Notes: generated by a model from the letters alone, not told the origin. A stretch of 64,000 nt of DNA from Rhodocollybia butyracea (GCA_015501585.1 JADNRY010000182.1:1-64000), one strand, 5' to 3'; positions 11,535 through 22,815 are shown, numbered from the stretch's first letter. Numbers and translations: made by a program.

Positions 11535-12699
11535 CGCATTGTTTGAGAGTAGTGAAGTGTTATTAGAGCTGGTTCAACTGTTGAAAAGTGACAACAAAGA
11601 CAAGACGAGTGCAGCGCAAGACCGCAAGCTGTACGAACGATAGATCCGAGATGACGGTGTTCGGCGCAGGTTCGGCAAGAAGCACGAACAAACAGTCGGA
11701 GTTTCAATTCGACAGCCGACATCCTTTTCTTTTCTCGTTCGAGAGCTCATTTTCCCCTGATCTTAGCTCAGGCTTCACTGATGCAACAGACCGATTGGGC
11801 ATCTCCGCGTATACATTTGGGACTTCTTTACAACCAGCATTTCCTGTTTTTTGAGCTCAATCAACGGACTGGAGGGATCTGCAACGACAGCAAGCTGTCA
11901 GAGAAACAGATTCGAGTGCAACAGCAGGCAAGGCAAATTTCTCTAGCTGAGTAGCTCCCAACTGGCATCGGATGAGAATAACTAGGAGCAGATTTATTAC
12001 AATCGGCAGGCTTTGCAGGCAAGTTGAGCGATTATTGATCAATATTGGTGCGCTAACGCATCGATCAATACAGAAATCACTGGCGACTCTTGAAAAGCGA
12101 GATTATCATGATAGAACCTGCTGAGAAGCAAGAGGTTTGTTTTTTCAAGTCGTTGTTCCTTTGTATTTGTTTTCTTCCTGTTAACTTTACACTGGCAAGT
12201 CGAGATACTTACTAGGAGTACTGGACGCAAAGACCAAGACTGTGGAGAGGAACGAAGCAGGAGTCATAGGCAAGCATGGGTCGGATGGGGTTGCTGTCTG
12301 GAAATGTACAGCAGAAAACGGCTGTACAGTATCAGACGATGTTTTGCCGATGTCGATGAGCCTTTCTTATTCGCATTTCATTTAGAGCCTGCTGTTAGTC
12401 TACTGTAGTGTACATGATGTATGGGCTGTTTTGGCTCTACTGGACACTCGAAGCTTGAAAGTACGGTCCGTCTGAGTTGAATTGAGTTGAACTTTACATA
12501 AAAAAACATGTTTTTTCCGTAACTTCCCCACATGCTCCCGCTCTTGCTTGTTGTTTCTCTTCGTTATTAGCGTCGACTCATCGAGCATAAGTTCTCTCTG
12601 AAATTTCATTCTTGTTGGAATAATCCAACGTCGATCGACATCATCTCCCAAGTCATCTCCTTCAGCGCGTTCACGCAAGGTAGCCCCGATTATTTGACG
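11535..12699. other. Intergenic region between divergent genes
   Basis: It lies upstream of both the ugo1-like gene (minus) and the first zinc/coiled-coil gene (plus), so it should hold both promoters. No convincing gene, repeat or TATA box is seen. Confidence 0.4.
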
Positions 12700-13617
12700 A
12701 TGGATGAAAAACGGTAGGTCTCTCCCTTGCTTTTGCTTTCTTTTGAGGACTCGTCAGGTATTTATCGTTGATCCATCTTGCTCAACTGATGTTGTTCTAG
12801 AACTTGGAGCTGCGACGTCGTAGCTAATTGTCCATTTGAAAGCTTCAATTCGCGCCTTAGCTATCACAAAACAGAATATCATAGTCCACATCGTTATGTT
12901 CACTGTGAGTAAAGAACTCTATGGTTTGACAATCGTATTGATTGACATCTATGCAGACAACGGTGAACAGGTCTCCATATCTAGAGGGCCTGACGGTAAA
13001 CTTAAATGCCCATGTGGTGAACCCAAACACGCGAGATATAGCTGCGAAAGAATACGACTCATGTGCAAAGTCAGCAAACATCCACCCCCCGATTCAATCC
13101 GATGGAACGATTGGGATGAAGTTAGCTTTCGTAACCGTCCTCGGTTTCGTCGTCAAAGCAAGTCAACTGCCCCGACGACTTCAGCTGACACTAGCGCTAT
13201 TGGACCTCATCGCACCATTCGTACAAGGAGTTCAACCAAAAATTCCATTCCTAAAATTGAAGAACGTGATACCAAGTTTAGGCTCGTCGAAGAAGTAAGC
13301 TCGATTTCGACAGGAGAGTTGAGTGATAGGAAAGAATTCTTACTGGTGATTTATTCTCGAGCCTTAATCAGTGTCGATAACTTAATTCTTCATCCATCAC
13401 ACAGAAGAAATTGGCAGACGAAAAAGCAGAGGCTTGTGTATTGGATAAAGCAATTAAGGACGCGGTAAGTTTCTTGTTCTTTCGATTCCATCCAGAATAC
13501 ACTCATATATCATGGCTCTAGGTCGAGATAAAAGCGCTTGAATCGCAAATCAAGACCATGAGCGCAAAAAACAAGGCAAAAAGACAAAAGTTAGAGACTC
13601 TGATCAGTCAATCTTGA
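12700..13617 (+). CDS. Zinc-binding/coiled-coil small protein, array copy 1, 203 aa
   Basis: Five exons (12700-12713, 12801-12904, 12957-13294, 13405-13464, 13522-13617) join in phase with GT-AG introns. The protein opens with a possible zinc finger, C9-x5-C15-x11-H27-x4-H32, preceded by W7. Next is a conserved block, GPDGKLKCPCGEPKHARY, ending in a further Cys. A basic, Ser/Thr-rich linker follows, then a short coiled coil (KKLADEKAEA, VEIKALESQIK). I do not recognise the family. Zinc binding is inferred from Cys/His spacing; DNA or RNA binding is only a guess from the basic linker. It is the most divergent member of the array. Confidence 0.75.
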
Positions 13618-13989
13618 ACATACTCCGCTAGTACCTTGTAAAGTCGCTTCGTGATTCCTCTTGGCCTGTTGCTTGTACCTACCCCATCTAACTTCCAAAC
13701 TGTTGTAAAGTATCATTAATCTGTGTATGCCGTTATGTACATTAGATATGCATCACTCCTCAAGTTTGTCACGTATCTGCCGGCCCTTAACACGTTGTTC
13801 ACGGGCATCTGAATCCTGATTGTCACGGTTACTTGGTTTACATACAAAAATAAGAAGCCCGATTTCTTCGCCGGCCTCAGCCCCCCACTCAGCGTATTCG
13901 TGATTCCTCCTAGTCGTCTCGAAATTAATTCTTGTTCAAAAAATCTGAGCGCCTTTCCTTCTGGGCCAGTGGTTCTACTCAACTTATTT

Positions 13990-14964
13990 ATGGCTGTAGC
14001 TACAGAAGAGTAGGTTTACTGCTTTTCTTACATTAATGCGTATATTTCCGCTCAACCATCGCTACAGAACATGGACTTGCGACGTCGTGCCAAACTGCCC
14101 TCTCGAAAAATTCAGTACTAGCTCCAAGTTGCATAGGACAGACTACCACAGCTTACAGAGGTCCATCCAGTGTTAGTTAACCTCTTACTTTCGGTGGACT
14201 CTGGCAATTGATATACATTTTACCAACATTTGTTCTTACAGATGCCGGCGAAACGGTCCTGATTCGTAGACTCGGAGGTCAGGACGGTAAATTGGAATGC
14301 CCCTGTGGAGAACCAAAGCACGCACGCTACAATTATCAGAAGATATCGAACATGTGTAGCCTCAGGACTGGGCATCCGTCTGCCGATGAGACCAAATACA
14401 ACGACTGGACTGAGGACACCTATTCACAACGCCCCAGACGAATACGAACCAAGTCAACTACTCCCGCAGGTTCAAACTCTGATTCCACTACAAGCACCTC
14501 TCCTCCCCCTACTTCGAAACGAAAATCCGATGAACAACCTTCATCTTCCAGAAACATTCGTCCAAAGCTCCAGAGTAATGACATCATTGAATGTGTTCCA
14601 AACACGGTGAGTTCGGCGGGGGTGAGTTCGGCGGGGGTGAGTTTGGCGGGAGGTGGTAAGAGCATATTAAATGCTTTGCAGGTACTAAGTTTTGGATACC
14701 TTGTTCAATTTAATACACTGACCCCTCAATCTTTACAGGATAAACTCGCGGTGTTGAAGAAAGAAAGTGACAGATTGGATAAAAAGCTTGAGAAGAAGAA
14801 GAAGGAAGAGGTGAGTTTTTGTGACTTCTATGTATATGCTCACTTCCTATTCTCATTCGATTCTCTAGGCCGAGATAAGAAATCTAGAGTCGCAAATCGA
14901 GGATTTGAAGGCAGAAATTGATGCAAAACGACAGCAAATTAATGCTTATCGATTCAGGGAGTGA
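13990..14964 (+). CDS. Zinc-binding/coiled-coil small protein, array copy 2, 243 aa
   Basis: Five exons (13990-14009, 14068-14171, 14242-14681, 14739-14810, 14869-14964) close in phase. Exon 2 is 104 bases and exon 5 is 96 bases in both this copy and copy 1, so the gene structure is conserved. The finger is C11-x5-C17-x11-H29-x4-H34, then GKLECPCGEPKHARY and SNMC. The linker is basic and Ser/Pro-rich (RRIRTKSTTP, SKRKSDEQPSSS). It also holds a small tandem repeat, VSSAGVSSAGVSLAGG, encoded by 15-base units at 14608-14652. The C-terminus is a charged coiled coil (KLAVLKKESDRLDKKLEKK, then AEIRNLESQIEDLKAEID). It has all motifs and no lesion, so it is the best reference member. Confidence 0.8.
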
Positions 14965-15139
14965 ATGTTTGAACGTTTGAACCCTCTATATTCTATTACC
15001 ATATTACCATCCTAAGTATCGCAAATTCCGAGTCCACATTGATCAGTGTTTTCATGGCATATAGCGCCCGAGTCTAGTAGTAGTACATATAACGAGAAGT
15101 ATCACATCATAGTCTGCACCAAGATACACTTACATATCA

Positions 15140-15230
15140 CGACTCCAGGTTGAATCGCAAATCATGACCATAAGGCAAAAAGACAAAAGTCAGAGACTCT
15201 GCTCCGCTAGTACCTTATAATGTCCCCTCT
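15140..15230 (+). repeat. Footprint of the last exon of a copy-1-like gene
   Basis: Bases here (GGTTGAATCGCAAATCATGACC and the following AAGACAAAAGTCAGAGACTC, then CCGCTAGTACCTTA) repeat the last exon and 3' flank of copy 1 at 13522-13640 with small deletions. It marks the left part of a duplicated unit that carried the tail of one gene together with the next complete gene. Confidence 0.75.
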
Positions 15231-15524
15231 TAACCTGTTGCTTGTACCTACCAGATCTTACTTCCAAACTGTTGTACATCTATGCTGTTATGTACATTAG
15301 ATGCTAACTCGTTCAAGTTTGTTATCACACGTACCTGCCGGCCCTTAACACGAGCGTCTGATTGTTACTTACATAAAATACATTTTCTTCGCCCATCTCA
15401 ATCACCCACTCAGTGTATTCGTGATTTTTCTGGTCGTCTCGAAATCAATTCTTGTTCAAAAAATCTCAGCGCCTTTCCTTGAATTCTGGGCCAGTCGCTC
15501 TACTCAACCAGTCTGATCTTATTT

Positions 15525-16460
15525 ATGGCTGTAGCTAAAGAAGGGTAGGTTTATCGCTTTTCTTAGAATGTTAATGCATATATTTCCGTTCAAACATTGT
15601 TTCAGAACCTGGACCTGCAACGTCATACCAAACTACCCTTACGAAAAATTCAGTATTAGCCTAGTTTTGCATAAGTCGGAGTACCACACCCCGTCACGGT
15701 CCATCAAGTGTTAGTTAATCTTTTACTTTCGGTGGACTCTGGCGATTGATATGCTTTTTACTGACATTTGTTCTTACAGATGCCGGCGAAACGGTCCAGA
15801 TTCGTAGAGGGCCAGATGGTAAACTGGAATGCCCCTGCGGAGAACCAAAGCACGCACGCTACAATTATCAGAAGATATCGAACATGTGTAGCCTCAGGAC
15901 TGGGCATCCGCCTGCCGATGCGACGAAATGGAATGACTGGACCGAGTACACTTATTCACATCGCTCCAAACGAATACGAACCAAGTCAATTACTCCTGCA
16001 AGCAGCGCAGCAGCAAGCGCAAACTCTGATTCCACAAACACGTCCACTCCTACTTCGAAACGGAGATCCAATGAACAGCCTTCATGTTCTAGAAACATCC
16101 GTCCAAAGCTCGAGAATGATAACAACATCACGAGTTCGGCGGGAGGTCACGGTAGTACGAACAAATTAAACACTTTGCAGGTAAGTTTTGGATGCCTCGT
16201 TCGATTTTGATACACTAACCCCTCAATCTTTACAGTATAAACTCGCGATGTTGAAGAGAGAAAGTGATAAATTGGATAAAGAGCTCGAGAATAAGAAGAA
16301 GGAAGAGGTGAGTTTCGTAATTTCTAAGTATATGCTCACTTCCTATTCTCATTCGATTCTCCAGGCCGAAATAAGAGCACTAGAATCGCAAATCGAGGAT
16401 ATGGAGGCGGAGATTAATGCAAAACGACAGCAAATTGATGCTTATCGATTCGGGGAGTAG
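15525..16460 (+). CDS. Zinc-binding/coiled-coil small protein, array copy 3, 230 aa
   Basis: Five exons (15525-15544, 15606-15709, 15780-16180, 16236-16307, 16365-16460) close in phase. It is very similar to copy 2, including MAVA at the start, GKLECPCGEPKHARY and the coiled coil AEIRALESQIEDMEAEIN. The second Cys of the N-terminal motif is replaced by Tyr (N-Y-P instead of N-C-P), so a classical C2H2 finger cannot form unless another residue serves. The linker has an Ala/Ser stretch in place of the repeat seen in copy 2. No stop or frameshift is present. Confidence 0.78.
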
Positions 16461-16599
16461 AACGTTGAAACCCTGTATATTTTATTACCACAAATTCCGA
16501 GTCTGCACTGATTATTGTTTTCATAGCCTATGTGCCTAATAATACATATAACGTAAAATAACACATTATAGTCTGCACCAAGGCGCACTTACATATCAA

Positions 16600-16665
16600 C
16601 TTGAAGGTTGAATCGCAAATCAAGACCATAGTCGCAAAAAAACAAGGCAAAAATGATGCTAAAAC
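16600..16665 (+). repeat. Second footprint of the copy-1-like last exon
   Basis: GGTTGAATCGCAAATCAAGACC followed by GTCGCAAAAAAACAAGGCAAAAA again repeats the terminal exon of copy 1. It lies about 140 bases after copy 3, the same relative place as the footprint after copy 2. Confidence 0.7.
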
Positions 16666-16844
16666 TAGTAATTTCGAGTGCCTTCTTTCCCGCCCGTGCT
16701 GATTGTATTTGACTTCAAGAAACCCATTTTGTCCCCCTGTCTCAGTCCCCTAGTCGATCTCTGCTCGGCGCCTCGAAATTAATTGTTGTCAAAAAATCCC
16801 ATTTTCCTTCTAGGCCAGTGACTCTAATCAGTCTAGTCTTATTT

Positions 16845-17301
16845 ATGGCTAGTATAGCTACAGAACGGTAGGTTTACCGAACATTAACGCGTATTTTACC
16901 CCACTCAACCATTGTTTCAGAACATGGACTTGCAACGTCATGCCAAACTTCCCTCACGAAAAGTTCAGTACTGGCCTAGCTTTTCATAGGTCAGACTACC
17001 ACACCACATCACGGTCCATCAAATGTCAGTCAGGCTCTGCCAGAGATTGATATACTTCTCACCAACATTTGTTCTTGCAGATGCTAACGAAACGATCCGT
17101 ATTCGTAGAGGACCTGATGGTAAATTGGAATGCCCATGTGGAGAACCAAAACACGCACGCTACTGTTACCGGAAGATACTGAACATGTGTAGCCTGAGCT
17201 CTGGGCATCCGTCTGCCGATGCGGCCAAATGGAATGACTGGACCGAGTCACCGCGCTTTTACTTGTACTTCAGCCTGACTGAAGTAGACCGTGAAACATA
17301 A
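16845..17301 (+). pseudogene. Zinc-binding/coiled-coil small protein, array copy 4, truncated
   Basis: Exons 16845-16867, 16921-17024 and the start of exon 3 (17081 on) match copies 2 and 3, with the same 104-base second exon. The second Cys of the finger is Phe (N-F-P). GKLECPCGEPKHARY and ILNMC are kept. Just after NDWTES (about 17252) the similarity stops abruptly. Unrelated sequence supplies about 16 residues and a stop at 17299-17301, so the linker and coiled coil are lost. It is either a broken gene or one that makes a short finger-only protein. Confidence 0.7.
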
Positions 17302-19340
17302 TAATTCCTTGTCTTTTCGAAACAATCACTTTCGGCCGTGTCTTGAAAAAGGATATTTCAGATTACCAAAGAAAGCAAATCTTTCGGCGATTGTGAATGA
17401 TATTCCTTCAGTTTGGCCGAATATGATGCCGAAATATCCTATTTCAGACAATAACCGAAAACAATTATTTCCTTCAAGTTTGGAAAGCTTCTGCTTCACT
17501 CTGGCAATGAAAGTTATTGCTTCCTTTTACCTTTCAAGTGGTTCCTGAAAGGTTGCCTTTCCCAGCCGCGTACGCTCAGCTGCAGAGTAGCGTACGCTGT
17601 CTCATCAGGGGTAGTATTGAGACGAGATCGTCTTGGTTCAAACTTTTTCTTAGGCCATTGAGTTCAGTGTCATGGCAAAAAATGCAACGATAAGACAGCT
17701 GCCAACAGCTGCCAAGGAGGAGAGAAGAGTGACGACGGTTGGACGAAGGCTGAGAAGAGTGATGACGGTTAGACGAAGGCTCAGAAAAGTAGAGCAGCCT
17801 GGAAATTGCAGTTGAACAATATCATTTAAGCTGCGCGAGAAATCTAGGTAGACTGTCCATTGTCCATTGTATACCTATGCTAGAGCCAACTGTCTTCAGT
17901 AAAGTTCGAGTTGAAGCCAAAAAATCAGGGTCGGCTAGAATTGCAATTTGCCACGCTCCATCTCATCCATCTCAAGTTCTCCTTTACATTTTTTGTCTTT
18001 TCTTGTCTTTTACGATGTCGGTCGGCACTGTTCCAATGTACTTTTGGCAGGCAATTACTAGGTCTAAAGGTGGATGAGGCAGGCGCGAAGGACTATTTGC
18101 TGTCTCATAGTACGTTTACCGTGGTTTGACCTACAAGTGCTTCTGACCTTCTGAAACTCCTAGCTGCTACTCTACTGAACCAAAGGTGTAACTCCTCTGG
18201 ACACTTGAATATCATCCTCCAACGACAGTTCCGGTCGCGATTTACCTCGCTCTTTCGAGTTCTTCAACCAAAAACTTGCACTCGAAAAAGGTTGCCTTAC
18301 CAAAACGCCCTCATTGATCTGCGCAAACATCGATTTTCTGCTTCGTGAAAAAGTTGCTTAAATGAACCAACATCCATGCGCAACCAGCAATTTTGACTTA
18401 CCTGTAAACGGACAATTTCAGCCCTGGTTAGCGCAATTGACATTCCTGTAATATCACAGAAAAATCCAGTGCTGTGTCCTAAAGCCAGAACAAGTCCACA
18501 ATCTTGTGCTCAAGACTATGCCCGCTGGTGCGCGCAACCTTTAATTACCGCGGCTGCTACCCCAGGAAGCATATGTTATACTGCGCTCACGAAATGTCCA
18601 GTTCTTATATTTACCAAATTAGGACTAAATGGTGAGGTCAGCGAAACAGCGAAACAGAACGCCGTGGGCTGCACCGCAGATCCTCAGATCCTGGCGTTAC
18701 TAGAGTGGTGCTTGGACCGCCAAAGCATTGCTAGTTAGTCAGATAAGGTGTGCAGATTATCAATAGTGAGGTCTTTATACAAGCTCACCGCAGAGATATA
18801 GAGTGCTCTGTGATAAATTTACCGATACAATGTTCGAACCTGAACCATCTTCAGATTCATCTGTTCTCTGGATTCGTTTAGATGAGACCATAGAACCACA
18901 TATAAGGCGGCATAGGATGCCAGTCATAGTTGAGAGTTTGTCTTTGCATCTTGTATTATACTAACATTGGGTTAGTGTCTGACCTTTGATACACTACGAA
19001 GGCTTTGGTTTTGTATTTGACCATTATGCCTTCATTATATACCTGGTTCTCCCCAGTCGCTGCAAGTGTAGCTCTTCTTGACTATGAGCAAAGTGTTAAG
19101 CATATTGCCGCTTCTTGATGGCGCTCGTTCGCAGAATCAGTCCAAAGAAACAGAGATTTTTTTTTTTGCAAAGTACTTACTGATTTTGAAGGTTCTCTTT
19201 TGATTCGTTTGCAACCTCAGATAACTCGCGATACTAGGTTTGTTCAGGTATGGATCAAGGCTTTGATTTTTAAAATTGCTCACGCTCACGGACTGTTTCT
19301 TCCACTCTTTTACTCTCGTAGGCCTTAGTTTTCAATCTCT
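17302..19340. other. No recognisable gene between the array and the Zn2Cys6-GATA gene
   Basis: 17302-17560 is foreign sequence that replaced the end of array copy 4. At 17725-17790 a roughly 33-base unit (GTGACGACGGTTGGACGAAGG and a variant) is tandemly repeated. The rest has only short frames. The last part holds the promoter of the gene at 19341. Confidence 0.4.
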
Positions 19341-21827
19341 ATGTCTTTTCAGACAACCATCGCTCTTACTGCTGGTGCAGTTCCTGCTACCACTGAACGT
19401 TCGTTAATTCTGAAAACGGTGGAAAGTTTACAGATCTGACTATATCAGTAGATCTTGGGCTTCAAGCTCGACATAGACAAGCAGGTTGTACCATGTCTAT
19501 CAGCCCTCTCTTTACTGACCACTTATTATTATTATTTTTTTTCAAAAAGGTCGTATTGTGACCTCTGCTTGTGATCGCTGTTGGGGAAAAAAGCGCAAAT
19601 GTGAAATGATCAAAGGACGACCTGATATTTGCAGGGGTTGCAGACGCAACAAAGCTGGTGAATACTGTCGTACTCCTTGGATCCCTTATTTGAGCTGTTC
19701 TAGGTCCTTGCACATTCAACAGACCTCCTTCTCAACCTGCAACAATCGTTCTAGATGAAGATAGGTTTGTGCGGACAACCCCTAGCTCCAGTGATTACCT
19801 AGAGGCTTCACCAAGGTTGTGTAAGCGGTGCCATGATAAGCCCTGTATATGTCTTTGTGATACCCGTGTACGCATTTCTCTTATTGCCTGCTGTCTCCTA
19901 CATTTCTTTTCGATTTGTAGACTAAATGGAAGCTGTTGTCTGCGGCGGATTCGGGTAGGCAATGCTTGAACTGCGGAGTAAAACATACCACACAATGGAG
20001 GCGCGGGCCAAATAACCAAGTCAACTGCAATAAGTGTGGGTTGTATTACTTCTACGTATGTGTTTCGTGCTAGACTGTTAAGCCGTTTTTTCTGAGATCT
20101 CATCTAATAGCATGGACGCCCTCGTGCCTATCACAGCGCCCAGGGACGAATAGATTCCAAATCTTTGAGTATGCATGTACCATGAAATTTTCTTTCGCCC
20201 TTAATTGTCCACAGAAAGCTCCAAAATTTATACCAATAAAATTAGTATTGGTACGTCTTTTACACTCTATTTTGCACTCAATTTTCCCTTCGCTTGATCT
20301 GATCTTGGGGCTTTCTACACTCGGTCATCAGTCCCCAATGAATTCAACCAACCTGTAATGTCTTCTCCTCAGCCAATATCTGCTGGCTCTGAGCAAACAG
20401 TAATACCTTGTTTTGCATACTTAATTTTAAATTTTAATCGCTGATTCAACAATTTCTTGGTAGAACATCTATGAATCCCAGATGTCAACTCTCAGTGGCA
20501 GGTTCAAGACTCTCGCGCATAATCCCGCCTTTGCCTATGGCTATGCTTACAATAAATCTTTTGACTTTGCCAACATTGTAGGTTCAAAGACTCTGTTTGA
20601 GAAACGTGCAATCGGTTATAACTTCTCTTATTAGACAACTATGGATACCATAGGTACCAATCAAGATGTTGGATCGTCAACGTACTACTCGTCCTCCAAT
20701 GCGGGAAGCATAGATCTCTGTATTACCCCATATACGGTGGTGAGTGTTGGAGAGCAATACGACTATTGCTTTGAATTTAACAACTTCTTTGTAGAATGAG
20801 GACAAATCCAGAGCATCAACTCTCAGCACCGGTCTGGCCTATAATTCTGCTTTCGCCTATAGTAACAAGTTGGACTACACATACAATAACCCTTGCGATG
20901 CTGCGTCACCATATTACTCATCCCTCAACACAAGTATGAATCACTCCACTAACACTGTACGTGAAAATGTTTCACACAAACCTGTCCTTACAACTTTGAT
21001 TTTAGATGGCTACGGATTTTAACGTGGGATCATCGGCAAAAACAATGTACTCAGAGTACCTGGCTGATACAAGGGGCATTAGTAGAGTACGTTCCTATAC
21101 TTAAAATGCGCAGCCGCCGCCCATAACCTATTTTCAGATGGCTGCAAGTGCCTGTGGGACAGGATCATCAGTGACGACGTACTACTCTGACGATAGGTGC
21201 TCAGATTATTCTAATGTTGTACGTTACAATATGTGAAAATGTGCAACCGCTTACAAGCTGTTTCTAGATCGCTACGGGTACCAATGACTTAGCGAGAGCA
21301 TCTTCATTCCCCTTTGATGTGAGGAACATAAGTTACAAGAGCAAAAGCTCTGCTAATCCTGTCAGTTAAAATACTCGAGACTCAGCGACTTCTTAAAACG
21401 TGTTTTAGATGGCGACAATCATCAACTATCCCGATATAGTGCACTCCCCTGGTCACAGTAATTCTATTTACACTCCCATAGCTTCAAACCGCTTGGCCCC
21501 CAGTCATAGTAATTCTCTTTATGCTCAGGTAATTGCCAATTCAATGGCTGGGTACAGGTGAAAATATATAGAGACACGGGGGAAGCTAAAAGGCATAGTG
21601 ACACCAAAAAATTGACGAGTAAAGTTGCTGTAATATTAAGATACTACAAAGCCTTCAGTCCAAGAATCAATTTACATTCAATACTATACCGTACAGTTAC
21701 AAGAGTATCGAGACTCGCACCGCCCCGCGAGAGGTTAGGTGGACTAAGTATGCGGTCTCCTGTATCGGAGTACCCAATTCCTAGCTCGGACCGTCAGCTC
21801 GTGGCCCCGGGCGTCTATCAAATCTAA
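19341..21827 (+). CDS. Zn2Cys6 + GATA zinc finger protein with repeated exons, 553 aa, 15 exons
   Basis: Probable nuclear transcription regulator. Exons: 19341-19398, 19550-19666, 19704-19867, 19921-20055, 20111-20168, 20215-20250, 20332-20399, 20464-20577, 20635-20739, 20795-20956, 21006-21086, 21138-21218, 21268-21360, 21409-21528, 21558-21827. All 14 introns are GT-AG and every phase closes. A Zn2Cys6 cluster is seen at residues 27-59 (C-x2-C-x6-C-x9-C-x2-C-x8-C). A Cys-rich knot, LCKRCHDKPCICLC, lies at 97-110. A GATA finger is seen at 128-152 (C-x2-C-x17-C-x2-C, TTQWRRGPN, CNKCGLYY), continued by HGRPR. Residues 213-464 are Ser/Thr/Tyr/Asn-rich and made of phase-0 exons repeating MAT-, YYS- and AFAY-type motifs. 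If exon 5 is not spliced at 20168 it ends at a TGA (20183-20185), giving a 182-aa form. Targets are unknown. Confidence 0.75.
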
Positions 21828-21927
21828 GCTAGATCGATAGTGACAACTCCAATCAAATTTCGGATTCATCTATTTAATTTCCCTGCGGCATCCCCATCTA
21901 ACATCAAGCACATTCAGCGTATGAAGA

Positions 21928-22815
21928 GAATGGGAAAGCTACGCACATCGGGAGCTATCGTGCCACAAACACTCTCGTCATTTATCCGTAGGCTGTGAAA
22001 ATTGCACGGAATCTGGGCTAAGTTATGGCATTCAATTTGCCGATCCAGCTTCTTCATTCAAAATCTACACTCAGATTTCCAAGATTCCTGGTGATTGCGA
22101 TGGTCGCACATTCATTGAGGTGAGCCTGGTAAGGGCTTTCACTTTAGACGTTGTCACAAAGAGGAGATTTTGATTGCTCAACCACCATGTATCCAAAGTT
22201 CCTCAACGCTCTGTTTTTCAAAGTTGCAAAGGAGCACATTGAGTCCATTGGTAAGCCTATGGGTTTGTATTACAGCTAATCTTTATTCAAAGACCTATCA
22301 GAACTGGCTGAGTACAATACGTTCGAGAAAACCAGGAGTAAATCTTACTCTTTACCGACAAGCCTCTGCCTTCCAAAGCATTCCGTTCCGCAGCCACCAT
22401 CTCCGCTCTCGGATATTCTGGAGCATACACATCCACTTTTCAAGTATCCTCTTCATCGGCCGTCGATTGTATGTAAGCGGAATGGTGGAGGTCGTTGGAA
22501 ACCCGCAGAGTATCCTGAAGACCCCGATACCTTGATTGCTGTCAAGAGCCAGAAGGGTACAGTCATATTGAAACGATCATGGGAGGTCAAAATGGAAGCG
22601 GAAGAAGAAGAAGAAAGGCGAAGGGAAAAGGAAGATATTGAGGGTATTGTGATAATTGACGGTGGTCAGTATGACAGTTTCTCCATCCTTGCGTGTTCCC
22701 ACTCTTTGCAGATTTCAAGATTCGACAAAAGCCCATCCGTCCAGGATGTCTATCCACTGAGCAAGAAATTGACGCTTGTTTGGCTAAGCTAGGGTATGCT
22801 TTGTCCACATTCTGA
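21928..22815 (+). CDS. Unrecognised multi-exon gene, 5' end not resolved
   Basis: Four coding blocks (from about 21928 to 22119, 22148-22250, 22293-22661, 22712-22815) join in phase by GT-AG introns to a TGA. The first block has a Cys/His-rich start, SCHKHSRHLSVGCENC, which could bind metal, followed by SGLSYGIQFADPASSFKIY. The middle is proline-rich (PQPPSPLSDILEHTHP) with an acidic/basic helix (EEEEERRREKED). The end is CLSTEQEIDACLAKLGY. A stop lies just upstream in the first frame (21922-21924), so at least one 5' exon is missing from this model. I know no family that fits. It starts only about 100 bases after the Zn2Cys6-GATA gene on the same strand and could in principle be an extension of it. 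Confidence 0.5.
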
